Positions 42,290 to 50,729 are shown, numbered from the stretch's first letter. The stretch is 64,000 bases of DNA from Telluribacter roseus (GCF_017355915.2 NZ_JAFEUV020000002.1:496001-560000), one strand, 5' to 3'. A program made the numbers and translations. The notes: generated by a model not told the origin, from the sequence alone.

Positions 42290-43672
42290 ATGCAAACTCT
42301 ACCTCATACTTCTCAGGTGGCACCCAGCCACAAAGGGCTGCCACTGGTCGGTAATACCTGGCATTTTGTGCGTGATCCGCTGGGTTTCCTGCTCGACCTG
42401 CAGGGGCAGTACGAGCGACTGGTCAGGGTCAATGTACTGGGCCGCGACATAACGGTACTGCTGACGGCTGAGGATGCCAAGTACGTTCTACAGGAAAATA
42501 ACCGCAACTACCACAAAAGCGAAGCCTACAAGATACTGGCTATCTTTCTGGGCAACGGCCTGCTCAACAGCGAAGGAGACTTTTGGCGGCGACAACGCAA
42601 ACTGGCCCAGCCGGCCTTTTACAAGCAGCGCCTGGCCCTGATGACCGACATGATGGTACACGAAACGCAGGTACTGTTGGCCGAATGGAAAAAGCATGAC
42701 CATAACCTGGCCAGGGATATTACGGCCGATATGCTGAGCCTGACGCTCAATATCGTAACCAAGGCCCTGTTTAGTACCGATGTGGGAGACCGGGTGGCAG
42801 GTATATCGGGTGCCCTCAATGACATCATGCACTACTCTGATAATGCGCTCAAAAGCTTTATCAATATACCTTTGAAGTACCCTACACCCGGCAACCTGCG
42901 GTATCTGAATGCTGTAAAAAAGGTGGAGGGGCTGATCTATGACATTATCAACACCCGCAGGAGCGAAAGCGCCCGTAACCCCGATGCCCGCTACGACGAT
43001 CTGCTGGATATGCTCCTGCATGCCCGCGACGAGGAAACCGGTGAAGGTATGTCGGATAAGCAGGTGCGCGATGAGGTGACTACCATATTCATGGCCGGAC
43101 ACGAAACTACCGCCAACGCCCTGTCGTGGGCCCTGTATGTACTGGCTCAGCACCCAAAAGTCCAGAAGCGGCTCAGGGAGGAGGTCGTGCGGGTAGTGGG
43201 TAATGAGGGAGTACCTACCTTCGAGTCGGCCCGGCAACTAGGCTATACCCTGCAGGTAGTACAGGAAGTAATGCGGCTGTATCCGCCCGCCTGGATGGTG
43301 GGGCGGCGTACGCTGACCCCCGACTACATAGGAGGCTATGTTATTAAGCCCGACTCTTACGTGCTGGTAAGCCCCTATGTGCTGCACCGCCACCCCGACT
43401 ACTGGCAGGAGCCGGAGGTATTTAACCCTGATCGTTTCGCGCCGGAGGCCGTCAAAGAGCGTCCTACCTACGCCTACATACCTTTTGGTGGCGGGCCCAG
43501 GATGTGCATTGGCAACAACTTCGCTCTGCTTGAGATGCAGGTGGTACTGGCCTTATTGGTACGCGATTTTGATATACAGCTCCTTTATCCCGGCCAGCGG
43601 GTGGAATCGGAGCCTATGGTGACTCTGCGTCCTAAGGCTAGTTTGCGGCTAAAAGTAAGAGGGGTACGGTAG
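42290..43672 (+). CDS. Cytochrome P450
   Basis: A 460-residue soluble P450. The heme-thiolate motif FGGGPRMCIGNNFA has Cys406 as ligand. The oxygen-activating I-helix motif is AGHETT (269-274), the ExxR pair is in VQEVMRLYPPAW, and FNPDRF is present. It belongs to the bacterial type related to CYP102-like fatty acid hydroxylases but has no fused reductase. The redox partner and substrate are not in the window. Confidence 0.93.
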   Translation: MQTLPHTSQVAPSHKGLPLVGNTWHFVRDPLGFLLDLQGQYERLVRVNVLGRDITVLLTAEDAKYVLQENNRNYHKSEAYKILAIFLGNGLLNSEGDFWRRQRKLAQPAFYKQRLALMTDMMVHETQVLLAEWKKHDHNLARDITADMLSLTLNIVTKALFSTDVGDRVAGISGALNDIMHYSDNALKSFINIPLKYPTPGNLRYLNAVKKVEGLIYDIINTRRSESARNPDARYDDLLDMLLHARDEETGEGMSDKQVRDEVTTIFMAGHETTANALSWALYVLAQHPKVQKRLREEVVRVVGNEGVPTFESARQLGYTLQVVQEVMRLYPPAWMVGRRTLTPDYIGGYVIKPDSYVLVSPYVLHRHPDYWQEPEVFNPDRFAPEAVKERPTYAYIPFGGGPRMCIGNNFALLEMQVVLALLVRDFDIQLLYPGQRVESEPMVTLRPKASLRLKVRGVR

Positions 43673-43811
43673 AGGGGAGTAGTTATTTGTTGTCGTTGTT
43701 TGGTTACAAAGGTTTGAATTTCAATAATATATTTTGTAGATTAGTCTTCTTTCCCAGACACTCTCCTCGTACCAGCCAGTAATAGTGTTTATCAACATAA
43801 CTCATAGGCTT

Positions 43812-44246
43812 ATGTGTACGGTAGAAAAATTAGTAAAGGACAAGAGAGACCAGCGTGTGTGGTACGTTACTCCGCAGCATATGGTTATTGATGCACTTCA
43901 CCTCATGGCCGAGAAAGGGATAGGAGCTGTCCCGGTCATGGATGGTCAGACGCTCGTCGGAATCTTTTCCGAGCGGGACTATGCCCGAAAGGGAATTATA
44001 CAGGGACGGAAAGCCAAGAGTACACCGATCATGGAGGTGATGACCTCTAAGGTGTACACCGTAACGCCCGAAATGGATATAACGGATTGTATGGAGCTCA
44101 TGACCCAGAAGAAAATCCGGCACCTGCCCGTCATGGAGCAGGGACGTGTCGTAGGGTTATTGAGTATTGGAGATATCGTGATGGCGATGATTCGCGAACA
44201 GGGCGAGCATATCAATTATCTGGAGCACTATATTATAGGTATATAG
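43812..44246 (+). CDS. CBS-domain pair protein
   Basis: A 144-residue protein made of two CBS domains, residues about 12-65 and 80-135 (MAEKGIGAVPVMDGQTLVGI and MTQKKIRHLPVMEQGRVVGL). Such stand-alone pairs bind adenine nucleotides and regulate partner proteins. The ATG at 43812 is preferred over a GTG at 43785. The sequence FSERDYARKGI is typical of the group. A terminator follows. Confidence 0.9.
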   Translation: MCTVEKLVKDKRDQRVWYVTPQHMVIDALHLMAEKGIGAVPVMDGQTLVGIFSERDYARKGIIQGRKAKSTPIMEVMTSKVYTVTPEMDITDCMELMTQKKIRHLPVMEQGRVVGLLSIGDIVMAMIREQGEHINYLEHYIIGI

Positions 44247-44284
44247 AAGGTTCATCGGAGAAATACATAGTATTGTAGATCATC

Positions 44285-44312
44285 AGGCCGGGATAGTGTA
44301 CTATCCCGGCTT
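44285..44312 (+). terminator. Intrinsic terminator of the CBS gene
   Basis: A 10-bp GC-rich stem (GCCGGGATAG/CTATCCCGGC) with a TGTA loop and a TTAATTTTTA tail, 38 bases past the stop. Confidence 0.85.
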
Positions 44313-44373
44313 AATTTTTATATACTTGCTCTGATAGTCTAGTTGTATCATATACTAATATAGCAAATCACAC

Positions 44374-45162
44374 ATGAATCTGGATCTTAGCGGCAAAACA
44401 GCCCTTGTTTGTGGCAGTACCCAGGGCATAGGCTACGCTTCGGCCGTAGAACTGGCCCTGCTTGGTGCCAACGTTACACTTATAGCCCGAAACGAACAGA
44501 AACTAGCGGAGGCCGTCGACTCCCTGGATATTTCGCGGGGGCAGCTTCATCGTTATTTTGTGGCAGATTTTGCCGATAGCGGGAATGTAAAAGAAGCTAT
44601 TCATGGGTACCTGAGGCTGGTACCGGATGTACATATACTTATTAATAATACAGGTGGTCCGTCAGGCGGCGCTATCATTGATGAAGACCCGGATAAATTC
44701 CTGAAAACCTTCGAGATGCATCTGATCAACAGTCAGATCCTGACCCAGGCCGTAGTACCCAGTATGAAGCAGGCAGGCTTTGGGCGCATTGTCAATATCA
44801 TCAGTACATCGGTGAAGCAACCCATAGTGGGGCTGGGGGTGTCCAATACCATACGCGGAGCCGTGGCCAACTGGGCCAAGACCCTCTCGCTGGAGCTGGG
44901 CAGGTTTGGTATTACAGTCAACAATGTGTTGCCGGGATACACACGTACCAGCCGACTGGATGCGGTACTGGGCATGCGGGCCGAAGCGCAGGGCAAAACG
45001 GTAGATGAAGTAGCCACCCAGATGGAGTCGGAGATACCGGTGGGCCGATTTGCGGAGCCTGAGGAGGTAGCGGCCGCGGTGGCTTTCCTGTGTAGTCCGG
45101 CGGCAGCCAGCATCAGCGGGATCAACATACCCGTAGATGGTGGCAAAACGGGAAATCTATAA
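44374..45162 (+). CDS. SDR family protein lacking the YxxxK pair
   Basis: A 262-residue SDR fold protein. The cofactor motif CGSTQGIGYASA and NNTGGPSGG (replacing NNAG) are seen. Where classical SDRs have YxxxK this protein has GLGVSNTIRGAVANWAKTLS, so tyrosine and lysine are replaced by Val/Ser-Asn and Arg. The C-terminal FLCSPAAASISGINIPVDGG is typical. A subgroup with this change is known, but its chemistry is not the standard alcohol/ketone proton relay. Two hairpins follow the stop. Confidence 0.88.
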   Translation: MNLDLSGKTALVCGSTQGIGYASAVELALLGANVTLIARNEQKLAEAVDSLDISRGQLHRYFVADFADSGNVKEAIHGYLRLVPDVHILINNTGGPSGGAIIDEDPDKFLKTFEMHLINSQILTQAVVPSMKQAGFGRIVNIISTSVKQPIVGLGVSNTIRGAVANWAKTLSLELGRFGITVNNVLPGYTRTSRLDAVLGMRAEAQGKTVDEVATQMESEIPVGRFAEPEEVAAAVAFLCSPAAASISGINIPVDGGKTGNL

Positions 45163-45168
45163 AGTGCC

Positions 45169-45232
45169 TATCAGTACCTACAGTACTGATAGACTACGGG
45201 CACTGGCGGTATCGCCAGTGCCCGTAGCTTTT
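45169..45232 (+). terminator. Double hairpin terminator
   Basis: The first stem is TATCAGTAC/GTACTGATA (45169-45177, 45183-45191). The second is 15 bp with a GTAT loop (45194-45208, 45213-45227), then CTTTTATTT. It overlaps the end of the convergent gene at 45231 by two bases and may serve both. Confidence 0.85.
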
Positions 45233-45662
45233 ATTTAGTAGCTTCTTTCTCTACATGCTCCAGGAAAGTGTCAGGCTCTTCGGTAGGGGCCTGCTCGTAG
45301 CTTGGCTTGGTCTTGGTCATGAGCGCCAGACCTATACCAATTACTCCCAGCGCTATCATGGGGTACTTTATCCGATTATCCAGTTTGGCTATATAAGGTA
45401 CCGCCATCATGAGAGCACTTACACCCAGGTCCATTGCCATGTGGGTTTTCATATCAATGGCCTTTACTGCTCCTGTCTCGTGGTTGGTCATGAGTCCCTG
45501 AGCCAGAATACCCGCACCAATCGTTGGCAGCAGCTTATTGGCAGTTCCCTGATTTTTCAATCGACCATCGGTCACAGCCTTTAGCACCACTGGTGCCGCC
45601 ATAAGAGCAGCACTGTATACCATATCCATGATACCATGTGCACGTGTCGGAATACGAATCAT
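45231..45662 (-). CDS. Small membrane protein, unknown (RxHxIxD type)
   Basis: A 143-residue protein with about four hydrophobic helices and a charged, glutamate-rich C-terminal tail. The N-terminus IPTRAHGIMDMVYSAALMAAP shares an R-x-H-x-I-x-D pattern with the next gene upstream (SPRFHAILDYLLVVSLWAVA). The layout recalls SPW-repeat-like small membrane proteins. The function is unknown. Confidence 0.7.
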   Translation of the reverse strand: MIRIPTRAHGIMDMVYSAALMAAPVVLKAVTDGRLKNQGTANKLLPTIGAGILAQGLMTNHETGAVKAIDMKTHMAMDLGVSALMMAVPYIAKLDNRIKYPMIALGVIGIGLALMTKTKPSYEQAPTEEPDTFLEHVEKEATK

Positions 45663-45814
45663 AAGATTGATCTGTTTAAAAGGTTAATGGTGTTTATTAC
45701 AATAGCATGTATTTGACCTGTTTCAGGTAATGTTCAGAAAGCGGTCAGTGAAGTATAGAAAAAGATAATGCCAGGAGTGCCTGCAGGGATTAAGCCACCG
45801 GTATAGTGAGCCGT

Positions 45815-46159
45815 TCAATCACTGCTACGGTAGTTGGTTAGGGCCCACACCACCAGAACTACTATCCCAAAACCCAAATAAAAGTTTTTCGCCAGGCTTT
45901 CCTCAAAGTAGAACAGCGAAGCCAGTAGTGCCAATACACCTACGATCAGCTCTATATATCCATGAATGGGAAAAGGCACCAGTTTGAACATGCCACCCGG
46001 AAAGCGGGTCACGAGCGTAAGAATCAGGTGTATTCCTCCCAGTACAAATGTAAAGGCTGACAGCGAAGAGTCCCAGTCGTACATACCGGCCACTGCCCAG
46101 AGCGAAACAACCAGCAGGTAATCAAGAATAGCGTGGAAACGTGGAGATATAACCTTCAT
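45815..46159 (-). CDS. Small membrane protein, unknown (RxHxIxD type)
   Basis: A 114-residue protein with four membrane helices. It starts MKVISPRFHAILDY and has a loop RFPGGMFKLVPFPIHGYIEL between helix pairs. It is probably a paralog of the protein encoded at 45231, lies 152 bases upstream on the same strand and may be co-expressed. No function is known to me. Confidence 0.72.
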   Translation of the reverse strand: MKVISPRFHAILDYLLVVSLWAVAGMYDWDSSLSAFTFVLGGIHLILTLVTRFPGGMFKLVPFPIHGYIELIVGVLALLASLFYFEESLAKNFYLGFGIVVLVVWALTNYRSSD

Positions 46160-46262
46160 ATGTTATTTAAATAGTGTGAGTTATGCCTTTCATAACTCGC
46201 GGATGAAGGTTTTAGTTATTTGAGAGTAGGGCGGGAGGGGGAGTTGCAGAAAGTATATATAA

Positions 46263-46300
46263 AAAGACACCCGTAGATTCTTGTATCCACGGGTGTCTTT
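46263..46300 (-). terminator. Terminator of the GH2 gene
   Basis: A 12-bp stem AAAGACACCCGT/ACGGGTGTCTTT with a 14-base loop gives a T-run on minus, 15 bases after the GH2 stop. Confidence 0.8.
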
Positions 46301-46315
46301 CTTAAAAGCTGTTCA

Positions 46316-48169
46316 TTATTTATTCATCTTCACCAGCGAGGCATCGTACAGCTTCTGGTGCGTCTGGCGGAGCTTATCCACGGGTACCTTCTGTACCTTC
46401 CGGTCGTAGGTCATCAGGCCGTTTACCTCCACTTCCACATCGGTAGTCTGGGTGTAGATAGCGGCCGAAAGACCATTCCGGATCAGGCCGGTGATATTAT
46501 CTATGAATCCTTTGTAGCGATCATACATCTCGTCGGCATTCTTGAAGGTCTGGTAGCCCCAGTTGTCTTTCTGCTGCCAGGTGTGCCCTTCAACGGGTAG
46601 GCCCAAACCACCGTATTCGCCCAATACCAGTACCTGCTTGGTGCCAAACAACTCTGGATCGGGCATGGCGGGTGAGGGGTAGTTGTGCAGGTCTATCATA
46701 TGACCTACCGGGAAGAAGTTACCCCCGCTGGCGCTGTTGACCAGCCGCGTAGGATCATATTTCATGGTCCATTCCGTAATCTCTTTGGTCTTGAATTGTC
46801 CCCAGGCTTCGTTGAAAGGTACCCATACTACTATGGAAGGGAAGTTGTAGTTAGCATCCATGATGGCCTTCCACTCCGTACGGAAAATCTGCTCCGACTC
46901 CGGCGTACGCTCCTTCTCGGTACCCAGTCCGGCTACCCCCGGGCGTGACTCCCAGCGGTTGCCCATGTCGCCGCTCGGCATATCCTGCCACACCAGCATC
47001 CCCATCTTGTCGCAGTAGTAGTACCAGCGCGCGGGTTCTACCTTCACGTGCTTCCGGATCATGTTGAAGCCCATGTCTCTGGTTTTTTCGATGTCAAAGC
47101 GGAGCGCCTCGTCGGTAGGAGCCGTGTACAGGCCATCGGGCCACCAGCCCTGGTCCAATGGACCAAACTGGAATACAAACTGATCGTTGAGAAGCATACG
47201 CTGGATACCCTGCCCATCGGGCTTCACGGATATCTTACGCATGCCGAAGTAGCTCTTAACTTCATCTACTACCTTACCGTTACGCACCAGCGACACCGTC
47301 AGGTCGTACAGGAAAGGGTTACTGGGCGACCACAGCTTAGGTGAGCTGAGCTGCAGCACGGCATCCGAGCCGGGAGCTATTTCCTGCTGGGCCACCTGGG
47401 TGGTACCGTCCAGGGCCGTCACTCTGATTCGGTCATTGGGCTGAACATTTTGCCCCTGCACGGCTACAGTCAGGGTTTTGTTGTCTATGTTGGGGGTATT
47501 GCGGAGGCCGGAAATATGGCTGGTAGGTACTGTTTCCAGCCATACCGTCTGCCAGATACCCGTTACTGGCGTGTACCAGATGCCATGCGGGTTCTTGATC
47601 TGCTTGCCGCGCGGCTGCGGGCCGTCGCTGCTGGGGTCCCATACCCGCACGGCGATCTGCTGCTGATCACCCTTGACCAGATGAGGCGTGATGTCAATAG
47701 AGAACGGATCGTAGCCACCCTGGTGGGAGCCGGCCTTCTTGCCGTTGACAAATACATCGCACTGCCAGTCTACCGCTCCGAAGTGCAGCAGTACATTCTG
47801 GTTTTTGAGCTTGTTTGGAAATTTCACTGTCCGCTGGTACCACAGCACGCTGTCTTTGCCTACGGTACGGCCCACGCCCGACAGCGCCGACTCCACCGCA
47901 TAGGGTACAAGTATTTTCCCTTCAAAAGTAGCCGGCTTGGTCTGGTCCTGAGCACCGGCTTTGATGGCGTAGTCCCAGAGGCCGTTCAGGTTTTGCCAGT
48001 TGCCACGTACCATTTGCGGACGCGGGTATTCAGGAAGGGGAGCCGTCGGATTGACCTGAGTAGCCCAGGTGGTGGTTATTTTTCCCTCTACCGGTTTCCA
48101 GTCCTGCGACTGGGCGGTGGCCAGTTGTATACTGCCAAACAGGATGAGGGCCAAAAAGGATCTTTTCAT
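46316..48169 (-). CDS. Exported GH2 family glycoside hydrolase
   Basis: A 617-residue GH2 enzyme with a signal peptide (cleavage near ATAQ). Domains in order are the jelly-roll sugar-binding domain (about 50-215, FEGKILVPYAVESALSG and WDCDV-like WQCDVFVNGKKAG), the immunoglobulin-like domain (about 220-315) and the TIM barrel. The acid/base is Glu454 in VWVPFNEAWGQ and the nucleophile is Glu518 in VLGEYGGLG. It should remove beta-linked sugars from oligosaccharides in the periplasm; beta-galactosidase, glucuronidase or mannosidase cannot be told apart by eye. It stands as a single-gene unit. Confidence 0.92.
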   Translation of the reverse strand: MKRSFLALILFGSIQLATAQSQDWKPVEGKITTTWATQVNPTAPLPEYPRPQMVRGNWQNLNGLWDYAIKAGAQDQTKPATFEGKILVPYAVESALSGVGRTVGKDSVLWYQRTVKFPNKLKNQNVLLHFGAVDWQCDVFVNGKKAGSHQGGYDPFSIDITPHLVKGDQQQIAVRVWDPSSDGPQPRGKQIKNPHGIWYTPVTGIWQTVWLETVPTSHISGLRNTPNIDNKTLTVAVQGQNVQPNDRIRVTALDGTTQVAQQEIAPGSDAVLQLSSPKLWSPSNPFLYDLTVSLVRNGKVVDEVKSYFGMRKISVKPDGQGIQRMLLNDQFVFQFGPLDQGWWPDGLYTAPTDEALRFDIEKTRDMGFNMIRKHVKVEPARWYYYCDKMGMLVWQDMPSGDMGNRWESRPGVAGLGTEKERTPESEQIFRTEWKAIMDANYNFPSIVVWVPFNEAWGQFKTKEITEWTMKYDPTRLVNSASGGNFFPVGHMIDLHNYPSPAMPDPELFGTKQVLVLGEYGGLGLPVEGHTWQQKDNWGYQTFKNADEMYDRYKGFIDNITGLIRNGLSAAIYTQTTDVEVEVNGLMTYDRKVQKVPVDKLRQTHQKLYDASLVKMNK

Positions 48170-48188
48170 ACAGGATACGCAAAGTGTT

Positions 48189-48249
48189 TAGGATGAGGTA
48201 AGCCGGGCCTAAGTCCCGTACTCTAAAAAGAAGATTTACCTCATTCCTA
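48189..48249. repeat. Long imperfect hairpin between cdd and the GH2 gene
   Basis: Arms 48189-48201 and 48236-48249 pair with one bulge (TAGGATGAGGTAA against TTACCTCATTCCTA). It could end the cdd transcript or be part of the GH2 leader. Confidence 0.45.
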
Positions 48250-48289
48250 ACTACAACCTTCGCGAGATTTATGTGTAGGGTACCGCTGG

Positions 48290-48823
48290 CTACCCCCTCA
48301 GATCATCCGCGTCGAACTTCACCGGAAGCAGGTTGGATATAGATTCTGACACGATCACTCCCCCATCGGGCTGCATCATCAGGAGGCGGATCGGCTGTCT
48401 CTGCCGGTGTTCGTATTCGAGCAGTGACTGTCGGCAGGCCCCGCAGGGGGATACCGGCTTATACTCTTCCTGCTGACCGGGTCCTCCCAGACCGGGTCCA
48501 TCCCGACCTGGTCCTCCCAGACCAGGTCGGGCTACCACTGCGATGGACTTGATCAGTTTGTCGGGGTAGTTGGCGCCTACCCAGTAGATCACCGACTGCT
48601 CCGCACAGGAGCCGGAGGGGAAAGCGGCATTTTCCTGATTGCCGGCCGTAAATACGGTACCGTCTTCGAGCAGGACTGCCGCCCCGACGTGGAAGTTGGA
48701 GTAGGGCGCGTAGGACTTTCGGGTGGCCCGACGGGCCGCTTCCATTAATTCTTGTTCAGCCTCGGGGAGTTCTGATTCAGTAGGGTAAGAAGTCAGGCAA
48801 ATATTCAGTTGGACTTTATTCAC
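48290..48823 (-). CDS. cdd: Cytidine deaminase with a GP-rich insert
   Basis: A 177-residue zinc cytidine deaminase that converts cytidine to uridine in pyrimidine salvage. Zinc ligands and the catalytic glutamate are in SGSCAEQSV (Cys73, Glu75) and PCGACRQ (Cys127, Cys130). The fold core is otherwise normal. Between the strand IAVVA and the PVSPCGAC block lies an insert (residues about 99-117) that repeats PGLGGPG twice. The surrounding family has a short loop there. In DNA the insert is a 30-base direct repeat with an internal palindrome. It sits away from the zinc residues and may be tolerated. The upstream ATG matches the family's Bacteroidota N-terminus. Confidence 0.92.
   Translation of the reverse strand: MNKVQLNICLTSYPTESELPEAEQELMEAARRATRKSYAPYSNFHVGAAVLLEDGTVFTAGNQENAAFPSGSCAEQSVIYWVGANYPDKLIKSIAVVARPGLGGPGRDGPGLGGPGQQEEYKPVSPCGACRQSLLEYEHRQRQPIRLLMMQPDGGVIVSESISNLLPVKFDADDLRG
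48475..48531. repeat. Intragenic 30-base direct repeat with palindrome
   Basis: Copies at 48475-48499 and 48505-48530 share GTCCTCCCAGACC at a 30-base period. The second forms an 11-bp stem (48502-48512 with 48521-48531). It lies wholly within cdd and stays in frame. Confidence 0.75.
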
Positions 48824-48932
48824 GTAAATGCGGATTAGTAGTACATATAAAAGGGATACTTTAACGCTAGACCCTCATTGAATGTTTTGAGAGGCCCGGT
48901 TTTGAGAAGGAATGCGGCCCACTTTATGACAA

Positions 48933-48961
48933 TTGCTAACTCGTTGATATATTTAGGTTTG
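48933..48961 (+). promoter_or_regulatory. Promoter of the CDGSH protein gene
   Basis: TTG at 48933-48935, 18-base spacer, TAGGTTTG at 48954-48961, then the ATG 17 bases on. Box and spacing fit the phylum consensus. Confidence 0.55.
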
Positions 48962-48977
48962 TAAACCCAGACTACTT

Positions 48978-49406
48978 ATGGAAAAAGAAATTACAAAGAA
49001 GTACAGTAATGATGAGGTGACGGTAGTATGGCAGCCGCACAAATGTATTCATTCAGAGCGCTGCTTCACGGGCCTTCCAGCCGTCTTTGACCGCATGAAG
49101 CGTCCGTGGATCTCTATAGAAGGGGCCGATTCGGAGCAGATCATGGCGCAGATAGATAAATGTCCCTCCGGTGCCCTTTCCTACTACATGAATATTCCCT
49201 CGGTAGAGCCCGCAGCAATCGTGAACCACACGGTGGTGGAGGTACTTCCCAAAGGACCGCTACTGGTATACGGAAACCTGAAGGTAAAGGATGCAGCAGG
49301 TAAGGAAGTAGAAAGGAGCAAAGTAACTGCCTTTTGCCGTTGCGGCCATTCCCACAATAAGCCTTATTGCGATGGCAGCCACTTGAAAGTTGATTTTGAA
49401 GGCTAA
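48978..49406 (+). CDS. Mdr/CDGSH double iron-sulfur protein
   Basis: A 142-residue protein of two parts. Residues about 10-75 are a divergent 4Fe-4S Mdr domain (HKCIHSERCFTGLP and DKCPSGALSY, cysteines at intervals typical of the Fer4_19 group). Residues about 95-142 are a CDGSH domain with FCRCGHSHNKPYCDGSH, which binds a 2Fe-2S cluster through three Cys and one His. Combined proteins of this kind are probably electron or cluster carriers. It is followed after 10 bases by a metzincin-like lipoprotein gene on the same strand. Confidence 0.92.
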   Translation: MEKEITKKYSNDEVTVVWQPHKCIHSERCFTGLPAVFDRMKRPWISIEGADSEQIMAQIDKCPSGALSYYMNIPSVEPAAIVNHTVVEVLPKGPLLVYGNLKVKDAAGKEVERSKVTAFCRCGHSHNKPYCDGSHLKVDFEG

Positions 49407-49416
49407 CTGCTGGACA

Positions 49417-49953
49417 GTGAAAAAGTACATACTCTGGTGTCTGGGACTCTTGATGGCTTGCTCGGGCGATGCCCCCATTGAACCAACGGTATATGATGTA
49501 CCGAAGGCGGTAGAAAAGTATGTTCAAAGCTTTGTGGAGGAGGGGCAGAAGAGAGGCGTCACCATAAAGCTGGAAAACCTGATCATAGAGTTCAGATCTA
49601 CCGGCGCTGGCTCGGGGGATGAATGCGGAAGCTGTACGCGGGCGGTCAACAACGGGCAGCGAAAGATCACGCTGGTTGAGAGTAGTCTGTGCTGGGGAAG
49701 CAGCATTGAGCAAAACCGCGAAGCGCTGGTCTTCCATGAACTTGGGCACTGCCTGCTCGGACGCGACCACCGTGATGACTTACTATCCGGTGGCGCCCCG
49801 GTCAGTATCATGAACTCCCGGGCCGTTGGCTTCTACGAAGCCTGCGCCTACCCCATAGGCAACGAGGATGAGTGCGATAAACGCTACCGCCGCGCCTACT
49901 ACCTCGACGAACTCTTCAACGCCAAAACTCCCGCCCCGGACTGGGGTAAGTAA
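49417..49953 (+). CDS. Metzincin-like lipoprotein
   Basis: A 178-residue lipoprotein. No ATG start exists; the GTG at 49417 gives MKKYILWCLGLLMAC with a lipobox cysteine. The zinc motif HExxHxxxGxxH is complete in FHELGHCLLGRDH, and a Met-turn-like SIMNS follows about 16 residues later, so this is a metzincin-type metallopeptidase. Extra cysteines (CGSCTRAV, SLCWG, EACAYPIGNEDECDK) point to disulfides in a periplasmic or surface location. The substrate is unknown. It may be co-transcribed with the CDGSH gene 10 bases upstream. Confidence 0.8.
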   Translation: MKKYILWCLGLLMACSGDAPIEPTVYDVPKAVEKYVQSFVEEGQKRGVTIKLENLIIEFRSTGAGSGDECGSCTRAVNNGQRKITLVESSLCWGSSIEQNREALVFHELGHCLLGRDHRDDLLSGGAPVSIMNSRAVGFYEACAYPIGNEDECDKRYRRAYYLDELFNAKTPAPDWGK

Positions 49954-50307
49954 CAGGTACAGGGTACCAGCCGACCTGCTCCCCAAGGGATTCTATCCGA
50001 ATACTGTAATATAAAACCCCATATCAGCTGGGTTTTCTGTCATGAAATACCGCGGGTACTGTGGATGAGTGGATTGCGATTTAGTGCGGAAAAATCAAGG
50101 AAAAAGTTGCGGGAAGTATTCTCCTTTTGACTTACATTGACACAGGTACAACCAGCAAATCGGCCGCAGTAGGATCTCAGACTATATTTGGGGCAGGTCA
50201 GCAACCGAAGGCCAGCTTTTGAAATTTTCTTTGCAGTTGATCCAACCTGGCGGTACCCAAAGTAACTCTTGTATATACCATTCAACAAACTAACCGTTTC
50301 AGCGACC
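49954..50307. other. Intergenic stretch
   Basis: A 354-base gap with no gene, RNA or clear promoter. ATTTTCTTTG near 50224-50233 is one base short of a TAnnTTTG box. Confidence 0.35.
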
Positions 50308-50586
50308 ATGAAAACCGTACACTTCTCTATCGACCTCAAATCATTTTTTATCGGTGCTCTTACCCTGGGAGGTATTCTGCTACTCGCCAACTTCACACCG
50401 GCCGAGAAAGCCAAACCCGAGTCTGATATAATCGATACCCGCCGTTTCCAGGTTGTAGCTGGTGAAAGGGAGGCTATAATCCTGGATACCCAAACCGGAC
50501 GGTTTATTGTTTCGCCGGCCTATATCGGGCAACCCCGCTGGGTCAACGGTGATTTTGAAGAACTAGCGAATCGGTCAAAGAAGTAG
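50308..50586 (+). CDS. Small single-pass membrane protein, unknown
   Basis: A 92-residue protein with one hydrophobic segment (about 12-28, FFIGALTLGGILLLANF) and a soluble C-terminal domain starting DIIDTRRFQVV. Strand-like segments VVAGEREAIILDTQTGRFIV suggest a small beta domain. The ATG at 50308 follows an AACCGTTTCAGCGACC leader. I recognise no family. Confidence 0.6.
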   Translation: MKTVHFSIDLKSFFIGALTLGGILLLANFTPAEKAKPESDIIDTRRFQVVAGEREAIILDTQTGRFIVSPAYIGQPRWVNGDFEELANRSKK

Positions 50587-50599
50587 AGTAACAGTCTAT

Positions 50600-50627
50600 C
50601 CGCGGGCTGTGGTGACACAGCCCGCGG
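50600..50627 (+). terminator. GC-rich hairpin
   Basis: A 12-bp stem CCGCGGGCTGTG/CACAGCCCGCGG with a GTGA loop, 13 bases after the stop. It has no T-run, so termination strength is uncertain. Confidence 0.5.
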
Positions 50628-50729
50628 AAGGGAAATCCCATTATTTATACTCCTAGCATCAGCGTTTTCCAAAGTTGCATCGATAGTATTAGTGCAGCGG
50701 CCACCCCTACAATCATAGCCCCAGTGCCC

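Noticed and set aside
42488-43237. 249-codon open frame opposite the P450 gene
   Set aside because: It is fully antisense to a gene with intact P450 motifs and has no recognisable product.
47450-48196. 248-codon open frame opposite the GH2 gene
   Set aside because: It is antisense to a gene with both catalytic glutamates in place; codon bias of the real gene keeps the other strand open.
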